The position numbers were made by a program, and so were the translations under genes. From CAYVWB01 sp964455395 (GTDB lineage: Bacteria; Desulfobacterota; Desulfovibrionia; Desulfovibrionales; Desulfovibrionaceae): a stretch of 64,000 nt of DNA. The stretch covers positions 1 to 64,000 of the forward strand of contig CAYVWB010000007.1 of assembly GCA_964455395.1 (NCBI GenBank). The letters are read 5' to 3'. The notes under the pieces are model-generated. The model saw only the letters and a list, made by a program, of their open reading frames with translations. It had not been told where the DNA came from and did no database searches. This document shows positions 44,276-53,548 of this stretch, one piece after another (within the stretch, counting starts at the first letter, position 1; each line of letters opens with the position of its first letter).

Positions 44276-44483
44276 ACGCCGCACTCGCCTCTTGTTCTTC
44301 TGCCATGAGCTATGGTATGAATCGGGCGTCCATTGGACGACGTCGTTCATGGGGATTCTCCATGGAAGCGCATGGCGCGCGCTCGGCTGATTGCCTGCTC
44401 TTCCTGACCGCTGGCGCGACACGAACGGAGGAGCGCGCAACTGCGCTCCGTCACGGGGGACGCCTCGGCTGAACGAGGGGAAC

Positions 44484-47400
44484 GTGCTGCTGAAAGCTCC
44501 GGGGGGATGTGTGCTCAGCGGATGGACCGGATACCGAAACGCGCTGCGCCCCGGGCGAGCGCCACGCGACGCGTGGGCCCTCTCCGTCACCCCTCTTCGG
44601 CCAGTTACGTCCTTCACGCCTGTCACATCCGCCAAAACCGACAGATGCGTCACGCGCGCCGTGGCGCGGGCGCGTAAAGGCCTCGCCGTGCTCCTCGCTC
44701 CGGCGGCCGCACTGCTCGCCACACCCGCCATCGCCGAGACGTTTTCCATCGCCGACGCCCCCGCGTTGGTTGATCAGCCGCTCTGGACGCAGTGGGCGCT
44801 CGCCTTGCCGGGGGGTCCCGGCGCAGCCGCGCTCGCCGTGACTTGCGCCGTGGGCGCCGCCGTCATCACACACGTGCGCTGGCGTCGCATCATGGCGAAG
44901 CGTGACGCACGTTGGCGGCGGGACTGCGACGCCCTTGTCGAGACTCGCGCCAGCGCTCTCGTCAGCGCCCTTGTCAACGGCGTTGACGACGCCGTTTTCA
45001 TCCACGAGATCCCACCTCACGAAGGCGCTCCCGCCCGCTTCCTCGAAGTCAACGAGAGCGCCTGCGCCCGCCTGGGCTACTCCCGTGAGGAGCTGCGCGC
45101 CATGTCCCTCAAGGATATCGACGACACCGAGACCAGCGCCACCGTGGCTCCGCATGTGTTGGATCAGCTGCGCGACAAGGGCGGCGCCGTCTTCCACGCC
45201 GTGCATGTGACGAAACACGGCGCCCACATCCCCGTGGAAAACCACGCGCGGATCGTGGAGCTGGACGGCCGGCGCGTGGTGTTCACGATCAGCCGGGACG
45301 TGACCGAGGCCATGGCCGAGGAACGACTACGCCGGGACAGCGAACAACGCCGCGCCCTTCTGCTGGAGACCATCCCCTATGGCGTGGAGGAAGTGGACCT
45401 GGAGGGCCGCATCCTCTACGTGAACACCAGCTGCGCCGCTCTTTTGGGGGTCTGCCCGGAGGAGCTGGTGGGCTTGCGTCTCTGGGAGCTGCCGCTCCCC
45501 CCAGGCGAAGCCGAGCGCCTGCGCGCCGAGTTCGCACACATCGTCGCCGCGCTGCCGGAGCCCACGCCTTTCCTTGGTCGCCACCTGACCAAGGCTGGCG
45601 ACGTTGTCGACCTCCTGGTGGACTGGAATTACAAACGCGATGAATCCGGCCTCCCGGCTGGGTTCTTCAGCGTGATTACGGACGTCACCACGCGACTGGC
45701 GGCGGAGACGGCGCTCAAACAGCGGGAAGCGGATCTGCACAGCGCCCTGGAGCGGCTCAACTCGCACATCGAGAACTCGCCCCTCGCCGTGGTGGAGTGG
45801 GACGACATGGGCCGCGTCGTGGGGTGGTCCCACCGCGCGGAAGCCATCTTCGGGTGGACCGCCGAGGAGGTGACAGGCAAACGCTGGAGCGAATGGCGCT
45901 TCCTGCCGGAGGATGAACTCGGACACGTGGAAGCAGGCGTCAGCCAACTCTACATGGGCGACGTCGCGTACAACACCATAGAAAACACCAACTTCGCCAA
46001 GGACGGCTCGCTGCTCCACTGCCGTTGGCACAACTCCGCGCTCACGGACGGCGCCGGCGCTGTGGTCTCCATTCTTTCCCAGGTGGAAGACGTCACCGCG
46101 CACATGCGCGACCAGGAAGCGCTGGCCCGCAGCGAAGAGCGGCTGCGCGCCATGTTCGAACACATGGGCAGCGGCGTGGCAGTCTACGAAGCGCTGCGTG
46201 ATGGCGAGGATTTCCTCTTCACGGATTTCAACCCCAAGGCCGAGGCCATCACACTCATCTCCCGCGAGGCTGTTCTCGGGCGCACCCTGCTGGAGAAATT
46301 TCCGCACATGGACCGCTCCGAGCTGGTGGCGGCGTTGCGGCGCGTCTGGCTGACCGGCCGCTACGAGGAACTGCCGCCGTTCTACTACGCGGACGACGTG
46401 CGGGAAGGGTGGCGGGAAAACCGCATCTATCGACTCCCCTCCGGCGAGGTGGTGGCCATCTTCGATGACGTCACGGAGCGCATCCTCTCCCAGCAGCAGC
46501 TTCTGGAAGCCAAGGAACACGCCGAAGCCGCCAGCCGCGCCAAGAACGCGTTCCTCGCCAACATGAGCCACGAAATCCGCACGCCGCTCAACGGCGTCAT
46601 GGGCATGCTGCAGCTGCTGGAGACGACCGACCTCGACACGGAACAATACGACTACGCCGCCACGGCCATCGGGTCTTGCCGCCGGCTCACCGAGTTGCTC
46701 GGCGACATCCTGGACCTTACCCGCATCGAGGCGGACCGGCTCGACATCCTCGACGCACCCTTCGACCTCCGCGACACCCTGGACGCCGTGATCAAGCTCT
46801 TCGGCCCCGCAGCCACGCACGCCGGCCTCACGTTGACCAGCCGCGTGGACCCCGCCATCCCCTCGCTGCTGCGGGGCGACGCCAGCCGGCTGCATCAGAT
46901 CCTCAACAATCTCGTGGGCAACGCCCTCAAGTTCACCCCGGCCGGTCGGGTCGAGCTGGAGGTCTCCCTGCTCGCCCCACCGGACGCCGTGGCGCGCGGC
47001 GCTGTGGAAACGACGCGGCTCTTCTTCACCGTCGCCGATACGGGTGTGGGCATTCCCGACGAGAAACTCGCGAATCTCTTCGAAGCCTTCACCCAGGCCG
47101 ACGTGAGCTTCAGACGCGAACACCAGGGCGCCGGTTTGGGGCTCGCCATCGTCAAGCGACTCGTCACCCTCATGGGCGGCGCCCTCTGCGTGGACAACAC
47201 GACCGGCGTCACCGTGGCCTTCGTGCTGCCCTTCACACGGGCTGACGGCGTCTGCCCGCAGCAGGATGACGCCGCGCCCCGGCCTTTGTTCGCGGAACTA
47301 CGCGTGCTGGTCGTGGAGGACGACGAACTGAACCGCTTCGGCCTGGTGCGGCTGCTCGAAAAGCACGGCTGCCGCGTCACGGCGGCGGCGAACGGGCGGG

Positions 47401-47684
47401 AAGCCCTGGAACGGCTGCGCGCCGAGGCCTTCGACGTGGTCATCATGGACATCCAGATGCCCGTGATGGACGGCGAGGAAGCCGTGCGCCGCATCCGTGG
47501 CGGGGAAGCCGGCCTGACGCGCGTGGATGTCCCCATCGTGGCGCTCACGGCGTACGCCATGACCGGTGACGAAGCGCGTCTGTTCTCAGCCGGCGTCAAC
47601 GCCTACGTACCCAAACCGCTGGACATGGACACGCTGCTCGGCGCGCTGCGTCGCTGTGTGGCGGAGACGAACGACCACCCGTAA
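44484..47684 (+). CDS. Membrane-bound multi-PAS hybrid sensor histidine kinase
   Basis: About 1066 residues from GTG 44484; the true start is uncertain (frame open from 44391, weak ribosome sites). An N-terminal signal/TM helix (GLAVLLAPAAALLATPAIA), a short periplasmic piece and TM2 (GAAALAVTCAVGAAVITHV) are followed by about four PAS domains (roughly 160-680). H-box MSHEIRTPLNG (near 46562), HATPase with LNNLVGNALKFT and DTGVGIPDEK, G2 GAGLGLAI, then a receiver (VVEDDELN; IMDIQMPVMDG; PKPLD). It should sense redox or small ligands in the cytosol and donate phosphate to an HPt. Confidence 0.92.
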   Translation: MLLKAPGGCVLSGWTGYRNALRPGRAPRDAWALSVTPLRPVTSFTPVTSAKTDRCVTRAVARARKGLAVLLAPAAALLATPAIAETFSIADAPALVDQPLWTQWALALPGGPGAAALAVTCAVGAAVITHVRWRRIMAKRDARWRRDCDALVETRASALVSALVNGVDDAVFIHEIPPHEGAPARFLEVNESACARLGYSREELRAMSLKDIDDTETSATVAPHVLDQLRDKGGAVFHAVHVTKHGAHIPVENHARIVELDGRRVVFTISRDVTEAMAEERLRRDSEQRRALLLETIPYGVEEVDLEGRILYVNTSCAALLGVCPEELVGLRLWELPLPPGEAERLRAEFAHIVAALPEPTPFLGRHLTKAGDVVDLLVDWNYKRDESGLPAGFFSVITDVTTRLAAETALKQREADLHSALERLNSHIENSPLAVVEWDDMGRVVGWSHRAEAIFGWTAEEVTGKRWSEWRFLPEDELGHVEAGVSQLYMGDVAYNTIENTNFAKDGSLLHCRWHNSALTDGAGAVVSILSQVEDVTAHMRDQEALARSEERLRAMFEHMGSGVAVYEALRDGEDFLFTDFNPKAEAITLISREAVLGRTLLEKFPHMDRSELVAALRRVWLTGRYEELPPFYYADDVREGWRENRIYRLPSGEVVAIFDDVTERILSQQQLLEAKEHAEAASRAKNAFLANMSHEIRTPLNGVMGMLQLLETTDLDTEQYDYAATAIGSCRRLTELLGDILDLTRIEADRLDILDAPFDLRDTLDAVIKLFGPAATHAGLTLTSRVDPAIPSLLRGDASRLHQILNNLVGNALKFTPAGRVELEVSLLAPPDAVARGAVETTRLFFTVADTGVGIPDEKLANLFEAFTQADVSFRREHQGAGLGLAIVKRLVTLMGGALCVDNTTGVTVAFVLPFTRADGVCPQQDDAAPRPLFAELRVLVVEDDELNRFGLVRLLEKHGCRVTAAANGREALERLRAEAFDVVIMDIQMPVMDGEEAVRRIRGGEAGLTRVDVPIVALTAYAMTGDEARLFSAGVNAYVPKPLDMDTLLGALRRCVAETNDHP

Positions 47685-47786
47685 CGCATTCCATACCGCT
47701 TTGGGGATATTGCCATGACGGCGGCTTGCCATTATGCTCCACAAAACACAGGCGCCCAGTCACCCACTGCAACCCAGGAGCCCCGT

Positions 47787-48773
47787 ATGCGCATCCCACG
47801 TCTCGCGTTCCGCGCCCTCGCGTTCAGCTTCGCTTTGGCCGCCATCTCCGGCGTCACAGCTCACGCTGAAGAGATCTCTGGCGAGCTCGTCATCTTCCAC
47901 GCCGGCAGCCTCACCGTCCCCCTGGAGGCCATGGAAAAAACCTTCGAAGCGGCGCACCCCGGGGTGGATGTGGTCCTTTCCGGGGGCGGCTCCACCAAGA
48001 TGGCGCGGATGATCTCCGAGGAAGGCCAGGCGGCCGATATCATGGCCTCGGCGGACTATGTGGTCATCGACAAGAACCTCATCCCCAAATTCGCCAGCTG
48101 GAACGCGCGGTTCGCTTCCAACCAGATGGTCTTGTGCCACACGGCCCAGTCGAAATACGCGGATGAAGTGAACGCCGAGAACTGGACCGAGATCCTCCTG
48201 CGTGAAGACGTTTCCTGGGGCCACTCCGACCCCGATCTGGATCCGGCAGGCTACCGCAGCCTCATGGTGCTCCAGCTCGCCGAGGCGTTCCGCAAGGAAG
48301 AAGGCCTGTACGAGAAGCTCATCGCCAGCCGGCCTGCGGAGAACGTCCGGCCCAAGGCCATCGAGCTGGTGGCCTTGCTCAAGTCCGGGGAGCTGGACTA
48401 CGCGTGGGAGTATCGCTCCGTGGCTGTCCAGCACGGCTTGGAGTTCGTGACGCTGGACAACCATATCAACCTCGGCGACTACCGCATGGACGACTTCTAC
48501 AAGGATGCCGTGGTGGAGGTGGCCGGCAAGCAAGGCGGCGAGCCCATCAAGCGCGTGGGCAAGTCCATCACCTATGGGGTGACCATGCTGGACAACGCCA
48601 AGAACCCGGTCGCTGCGGAAGCTTTTCTGGCGTATCTCTTCGCGCCGGAAGGCGGCTTGGCCGTGCTGGAGGCCATGGGGCAACCGCCCTTCATCCCCGT
48701 GCGCGTCCCGAGCCAGCAGATGAAGGACGCCATGCCGGAAGGCCTTGCGCCGCTGGTGACGGTCACGCAGTAA
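47787..48773 (+). CDS. wtpA: WtpA-like tungstate/molybdate-binding protein (orphan)
   Basis: 328 residues from ATG 47787 with CAGGAG ahead; signal peptide (ALAFSFALAAISGVTAHA). The core has LVIFHAGSLTVPLEAMEK, GGGSTKMARMI, ADIMASADYVVIDKNLIPKFASW and SDPDLDPAGYR, the pattern of WtpA-type oxyanion binders. It captures tungstate or molybdate for formate dehydrogenases and other Mo/W enzymes. No WtpB permease or WtpC ATPase is adjacent, so it must use one coded elsewhere. Confidence 0.9.
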   Translation: MRIPRLAFRALAFSFALAAISGVTAHAEEISGELVIFHAGSLTVPLEAMEKTFEAAHPGVDVVLSGGGSTKMARMISEEGQAADIMASADYVVIDKNLIPKFASWNARFASNQMVLCHTAQSKYADEVNAENWTEILLREDVSWGHSDPDLDPAGYRSLMVLQLAEAFRKEEGLYEKLIASRPAENVRPKAIELVALLKSGELDYAWEYRSVAVQHGLEFVTLDNHINLGDYRMDDFYKDAVVEVAGKQGGEPIKRVGKSITYGVTMLDNAKNPVAAEAFLAYLFAPEGGLAVLEAMGQPPFIPVRVPSQQMKDAMPEGLAPLVTVTQ

Positions 48774-48855
48774 CGCAGCAGCGCTTTCGTGACGTCAACC
48801 CGCGCCAGACGCGGCTTGACGATGGGGAGGTTTGCCCCGCAGTTCGTCGCACGAC

Positions 48856-48889
48856 AAAGCCCGGGACGGCGGTCACCATCCCGGGCTTT
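48856..48889. terminator. Bidirectional terminator between convergent binding-protein genes
   Basis: Perfect 11-bp inverted repeat (AAAGCCCGGGA with TCCCGGGCTTT). A and T runs flank it on both sides, so it can stop transcription from both genes. Confidence 0.9.
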
Positions 48890-48956
48890 CCTTTGGCGAG
48901 TGGACTCGCCCCGACTCGTGCAGCCACGGCGGCTCTTCAGGCCGCGGCTTCTGCGA

Positions 48957-49805
48957 CTACTGGAGCCAGGAATCCACCAGCTCGGGATATTCCTTCATGA
49001 AGCGCTTGGCGTTTTCGTAACGGTCCGCGCCTTCTTCCTGGTTCCAGGCCATCAGGGCCTGGAGCTGATCCGGGTTTTCGTAGGAGAATTTGTCCAGGAA
49101 CGCGTAGACGTCGGGCATGTCCTGTTCGAGATCGGTCCGGACGATGGTGTGGATCTTCTCTTCCTCGCCGAGCACGCCTTTGGGGTCCTCCAGATACTTG
49201 AGCTCCCAGCGGCCGAACATCCAGTGGGGGGACCACGCCGTCACCACCACCCACTCGTCGTTCTTGATGGCGTCGCCCAGCGCGGCGGTCATGGTGGAGC
49301 CGGAGCCTTCCATGAGCTCGAAGTCATCCAGTCCGTAAGCGGACATGGCTTCCTCGGAAAGCCGCATGAGGCCTGCGCCGGGGTCGATGCCGATGACTTT
49401 GTTGTCGAACTTCTCCGCGTGCGCCGGGAGCTGCTCGATGGAGTCGATATCCACGTAGGCGGGCACTGCCCAGCCCAGCTTGGCGCCGCCGACGATGGGG
49501 CCGAGGTCCTCCACCGTGCCTTCCACCTGCTTGAGGTAGTCCGCGTGGGTGACAGGGAGCCAAGCGGTGACCATGCCGTCCACATCGCCGGAGCCCACGG
49601 CCATCCACATGGCCGCCCCCGTGACAGGCAGGATCTCCACTTCGTAGCCCATGCGCTCCTCCAGCACGGCTTTGACGAGGTTGGTGCTGGCTGCAGCGCA
49701 ATCCCACTCCACGTAAGCGAGCCGCACTTCCTTTTCCGCCAGCGCGGAGGACGCCAGCAGCAGTGTGACGAGAAGGGTGGCGAGCAATTGAATACAGCGT
49801 TTCAT
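48957..49805 (-). CDS. Glycine betaine/proline-type ABC substrate-binding protein (OpuAC family)
   Basis: 282 residues; AGGAGG precedes ATG 49805. Signal peptide (LLATLLVTLLLASSALA). The OpuAC fold shows LAYVEWDCAAASTNLVKAVLEERMGYEVEI, GDVDGMVTAWLPVTH and VVVTAWSPHWMF with Trp residues expected for a quaternary-amine cage. It should bind glycine betaine, choline or a related osmoprotectant. No permease or ATPase gene is adjacent. Confidence 0.9.
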   Translation of the reverse strand: MKRCIQLLATLLVTLLLASSALAEKEVRLAYVEWDCAAASTNLVKAVLEERMGYEVEILPVTGAAMWMAVGSGDVDGMVTAWLPVTHADYLKQVEGTVEDLGPIVGGAKLGWAVPAYVDIDSIEQLPAHAEKFDNKVIGIDPGAGLMRLSEEAMSAYGLDDFELMEGSGSTMTAALGDAIKNDEWVVVTAWSPHWMFGRWELKYLEDPKGVLGEEEKIHTIVRTDLEQDMPDVYAFLDKFSYENPDQLQALMAWNQEEGADRYENAKRFMKEYPELVDSWLQ

Positions 49806-50040
49806 GAAGCCTCCTGAAGTAAGGTGTGTATGGTGAGCGCTTCGGCGCGCCCACGGGGGGAACAAGACGTCCCTGTTGCGACTGGAGACGTTTCGAACGT
49901 GTGTCTGGAGCATACAACCCGAGATGCGCCGCGACGTCAACATGGAATCCTTGGCGGCACGACGTGGCCTCCTCAAGGGAAACATCCTCGGGAGCCCCCC
50001 CACCCATGGTCTGCGTGGCGACGCCCCCGGGCCTGCGGTC

Positions 50041-50069
50041 AAAAAAAAAGCCGCCGGGGAGCCGGCGGC
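50041..50069 (-). terminator. Rho-independent terminator of the M50 protease-trpS unit
   Basis: Minus strand: GCCGCCGG stem with 4-base loop, followed by nine T (A tract 50041-50049 on the plus strand). Confidence 0.95.
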
Positions 50070-50103
50070 TTGGCATTGTCAGGGAGCGGCGCGCCATCGC
50101 GCT

Positions 50104-51096
50104 TTACGTGAAGTTGAGCATCTCCCGGACGCGTGCAAGGGTCGCTTCCGAGATGTCGCGGGCTTTGGCGTCGCCTTCCTCCAGAATGCGCCAGATGGCC
50201 TCGGGGTCGCGGTCCAGCTCGGCGCGACGTTGCTGGATGGGGCCCAGGAAGGCTTCCATGGACTCCAGCAGGCGCTTCTTGCAGTCCACGCAGCCCCAGG
50301 TGGCGCCGGTGCAGCCTTCACGGATCATGGCCTGGTCCGCGTCGTCGGTCATCAACACGTGATAGGGGAAGAGGTTGCAGATGTCCGGATCGCCCGGGTC
50401 GCTCTTGCGCTTGCGGTTCTCGTCCGTGAGCATCTTCATGACCTTGGGTTGGATCTCGTCCATGGACTCCTTGAGGTAGATGGCGTTGCCGTAGCTCTTG
50501 CTCATCTTGCGACCGTCCAGACCGGGGAGCTTGGCTTGAGGTGTGAGCTTGGCCTGCGGTTCGGGGAAGAAGTCGCCGTAGAGGTGGTTGTAGCGGCGGG
50601 CGATCTCGCGGGTGAGCTCCAGATGGGGCAGTTGATCCTGTCCCACGGGCACGAACGCCGGCCGGTAGAGGAGGATGTCCACGGCCTGGAGCACGGGATA
50701 GCCCAGGAAGCCGAAGGTGTTGAGATCCTTCTCCATGAGCTGTTCCCTCAGCTCCTTGTAGGTGGGGTTGCGCTCCAGCCACCCCAATGGCGTGATCATG
50801 GAGAAAATGATGTTGAGCTCCGCATGGGAGCACATTTTGGACTGCTGGAAGAGCACGCACTTGGCGGGATCCAGACCGCCGGCCACCCAGTCCTTCACCA
50901 GCTCGGGGACGAACGTTTTGATGCGCTGGGGATTGGCGTATTCCGTGGTGAGCGCGTGCCAGTCCGCCACGAAATAGAAGCACTCGTACTCCTGGGAGAG
51001 GTCCACCCAGTTCTGGAGCACGCCGAAGTAGTGGCCGAGGTGCAGCGGTCCCGTGGGCCGCATGCCCGAGACGATGCGATGCAAGGGAGCAGACAT
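50104..51096 (-). CDS. trpS: Tryptophanyl-tRNA synthetase
   Basis: 330 residues, normal length. HIGH-type signature PLHLGHYFG (residues 17-25) and KMSKS (about 195). GQDQLPHLELTREIARRYN is also typical. It charges tRNA-Trp. GGAG seven bases before the ATG. It is 36 bases after the M50 protease gene on the same strand. Confidence 0.97.
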   Translation of the reverse strand: MSAPLHRIVSGMRPTGPLHLGHYFGVLQNWVDLSQEYECFYFVADWHALTTEYANPQRIKTFVPELVKDWVAGGLDPAKCVLFQQSKMCSHAELNIIFSMITPLGWLERNPTYKELREQLMEKDLNTFGFLGYPVLQAVDILLYRPAFVPVGQDQLPHLELTREIARRYNHLYGDFFPEPQAKLTPQAKLPGLDGRKMSKSYGNAIYLKESMDEIQPKVMKMLTDENRKRKSDPGDPDICNLFPYHVLMTDDADQAMIREGCTGATWGCVDCKKRLLESMEAFLGPIQQRRAELDRDPEAIWRILEEGDAKARDISEATLARVREMLNFT

Positions 51097-51132
51097 GGAG
51101 ATTCTCCGAAAAAGGGAGGGATTGTGAGGCCG

Positions 51133-51804
51133 CTAGGCCAGCCCGACAAGCCCGAGGATGACATCCGCGCCGCCATGCACCAAAGGCCCCAGAACAGCCC
51201 ACAGCGCCCCCGTGACCAGCAGGACGATGAGGATGACGAAGCCGTAGCGCTCCAACTGCGCGTACTGCATGGCCAGCCGCCGCGGCAAGAGCCCCATGGC
51301 GATGTGGGAGCCGTCCAGCGGGGGGATGGGCGTCAAGTTCAGAAACGCCAGGGTCAGGTTGATGAAGACGCCGTTGGCGCAAATGAGCCACAAGGGATAG
51401 AGCACGGCGGATTCCTGCACGCCGGGAATGGAGCCCCCCAGGAGCAGGATGACGCGCAACCCCACGGCGAAGATCAGCGCAAGCAGGAAGTTGGTGGCGG
51501 GTCCGGCTGCTGCGCTGAGCATCATGTCCCGCCGGGGATCCCGGAAATTCCGCGGATCGATGGGCACGGGCTTGGCCCAGCCGAAGACGAAATTCGTGGT
51601 GAGCGCCGTGATCAGAAAGACCAGCGCGCCCATGGCGTCGATATGCGGGATGGGGTTCAGGGTGATGCGCCCGGCCTGCTTGGCCGTGGGGTCCCCCAGA
51701 CGGGAGGCGGCGTATCCGTGTGCGACTTCATGACAGATGATGCCGAACAGGAACGCGGGGATGCTGACGGCGAGCTGCTGCACCGTCTGGGCGATATCTT
51801 GCAT
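51133..51804 (-). CDS. Site-2 protease-type M50 membrane metalloprotease
   Basis: 223 residues from ATG 51804; ribosome site is poor and a longer GTG start (51885) is possible. HEVAH (residues 25-29) in the first helix binds zinc; NLTPIPPLDGSH (about 150-160) is the second metal motif (NPxPPLDG type). About five to six helices. Small bacterial proteins of this type cut membrane proteins within the bilayer, often with unknown targets. Co-transcribed with trpS, an arrangement seen in many bacteria. Confidence 0.92.
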   Translation of the reverse strand: MQDIAQTVQQLAVSIPAFLFGIICHEVAHGYAASRLGDPTAKQAGRITLNPIPHIDAMGALVFLITALTTNFVFGWAKPVPIDPRNFRDPRRDMMLSAAAGPATNFLLALIFAVGLRVILLLGGSIPGVQESAVLYPLWLICANGVFINLTLAFLNLTPIPPLDGSHIAMGLLPRRLAMQYAQLERYGFVILIVLLVTGALWAVLGPLVHGGADVILGLVGLA

Positions 51805-52080
51805 GGAGGAGGAGCTACCACGAAGCGCGGCTGCGGGCAAGAACGAAAGCGCTGACGCCGGCGGGGGCGTTGGTGAGCGCTGCACGAATCACCCGACGCG
51901 CAAGAGCCGGCGCGCAAAGCCCGCCAGCGGACGACACGCGCTGTGGCCCATGGCGTATGGCGCGCACATTGCGCCCGAAGCGCCACAGCCTCGGACATCT
52001 CGCCGAAGGCAAGCCCTGGCGGACACCCGAGGCTTCGGGTCGGCTCGCGCCGCGACCGAAAAGCGAGTCGTCGCAGGCGG

Positions 52081-52455
52081 CTACTTGCCGGCCTTGGCCA
52101 TGGCCAGCGCCACTTTGCTCTTCAGCTCGGCCAAGTCCACGGACTTGACCACGTAGTAATCCGCCGAGACGGATTTCAGATCGTGCTGGAACGAATCGTA
52201 CGCCGTGGAGAGAATCACCGGGATATTGGGGTCCTTCTCCCGAATCTCCTGCAGCAGATCCAGCCCGGAGCGGTTCGCACCCAGCTTGATGTCCAGAATC
52301 ACCACTTGGGGCTCTTCACGGCTCAGCACCTCGAGGATCTCTTCCTGGCCGTCGGAGGTCGCCACAGCGTACCCCTCGCTCTCCAGCTCCTCGCGATACA
52401 GCATGCGGATGTGTTTCTCGTCGTCCACAACAAGCACTTTTTTCTCGTCGGACAT
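52081..52455 (-). CDS. CheY-like single-domain response regulator
   Basis: 124 residues. Acidic pocket VVDDEKH (about 9-13), phospho-Asp in VVILDIKLGANRSG (about 55), Thr/Ser in ILSTAYDS, Lys in YVVKSVD. It has no output domain. Divergent from the HPt gene, so the two may form one phosphorelay with the hybrid kinases. Confidence 0.93.
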   Translation of the reverse strand: MSDEKKVLVVDDEKHIRMLYREELESEGYAVATSDGQEEILEVLSREEPQVVILDIKLGANRSGLDLLQEIREKDPNIPVILSTAYDSFQHDLKSVSADYYVVKSVDLAELKSKVALAMAKAGK

Positions 52456-52744
52456 GCCTTACTCCTTCAGGGCCGCCAGGCGCCGTCCCGTCCGTCCGGC
52501 CTGGTCTGATTTGAGAGGACGCTCTTCGAATCCGGCAGCTGCAGGCCGGTCCGCGCAACTTTGGAAACTTTAGTATAACCTTCGCATGATGACAAGGCGT
52601 TTATGGAAAACACCCCCTTCATTCACCGGCGAACTTCGCGCCAGACGCCGTACGGCCTTGCTTCCCGAGCCATGTGACGATATGGTGCCGGCTAGCGAGT
52701 CGCAGGGCGTTCCCCCCGGCGCACACATCATACAGGAGCACGCC

Positions 52745-53110
52745 ATGGAACATCTCGAAACCGCTGACACTCTCGCCAGACTCGGCGGCGACCGAGACCT
52801 CCTCCGGGAACTCTACCACGCCTTCGCCCTGGACGCTCCACTCAAGCTCCAAACACTCCGACACGCCCTGGACGACGCCCGACGCGATGATGCCGCCCGC
52901 CAAGCCCACGCCCTCAAAGGCGCCGCAGCAGCCATCGGCGCGGAACCCTGCCGGCAGCTCGCCTTGGAACTCGAAACGCTCCTCAAGACGCCCACACACG
53001 CGACGCCAGCCCCCGACGCCGAAAAACGCGCCACGGAGCTCGTCCACGCCATCCACGAGGAGATGCGCTGCCTGCTCGAACTCATCCAACCCAAGGACGC
53101 CCCCGCGTGA
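52745..53110 (+). CDS. HPt phosphotransfer protein
   Basis: 121 residues from ATG 52745 with AGGAG. The phospho-His lies in ARQAHALKGAAAAIGA (His55, Lys58, Gly59). The rest is a helical bundle. It carries phosphate between a hybrid kinase receiver and a final response regulator; three hybrid kinases in this window lack their own HPt. Its stop overlaps the next start (GTGA), coupling it to a ThiS-like gene. Confidence 0.9.
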   Translation: MEHLETADTLARLGGDRDLLRELYHAFALDAPLKLQTLRHALDDARRDDAARQAHALKGAAAAIGAEPCRQLALELETLLKTPTHATPAPDAEKRATELVHAIHEEMRCLLELIQPKDAPA

Positions 53111-53409
53111 CCAAACCCACACCCACACACGACGAGAACGGACGCGAGTCCCATGAACCGCCACGCGCAGGCGTCTACGTTCGTTATCAACCGCCGGAGC
53201 CCCGCGACCTCGAACTCCCGAACCAGGCCCGCGCGCTCCCCAAGGCGAACACCGTGCGTCAGCTGCTCAACCGCCTGGGCGAACGCCCCGCCGCGGTCCT
53301 CGTCATCCGCGACGCAGACGACCCCGAAAAACGCCGGCTCCTCACCCAGGACATGCCCATCAAACCGGGCGAACTCCTCACCTTGCGCCGGGTCACCTCA
53401 CGCGGGTAG
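53107..53409 (+). CDS. ThiS/TtuB-like sulfur-carrier protein
   Basis: 100 residues from GTG 53107. After a disordered 35-residue N-terminus, residues 38-100 look like a beta-grasp carrier: ALPKANTVRQLLNRLGERPAAVLVIRD, then LLTQDMPIKPGELLTLRRVTS. The C-terminus is Arg-Gly rather than the usual Gly-Gly, so activation could be atypical. The next gene is a TtuA-type tRNA thiolase, which uses a ThiS-like donor (TtuB) in Thermus. The role is therefore probably sulfur donation to tRNA thiolation. Confidence 0.75.
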   Translation: MTKPTPTHDENGRESHEPPRAGVYVRYQPPEPRDLELPNQARALPKANTVRQLLNRLGERPAAVLVIRDADDPEKRRLLTQDMPIKPGELLTLRRVTSRG

Positions 53410-53548
53410 ACTTGGAGGCCCCCCACCGCGCGCGCCGGCGCATCGCCGGTGTCGACGCGGTCCACCACCCCATTCCATACCGAAACGGAAGGACTCCCCG
53501 GCGGACCCGGCCCCTTCTTCGTCCACCGCTCATTCCCACAGGTACGCC

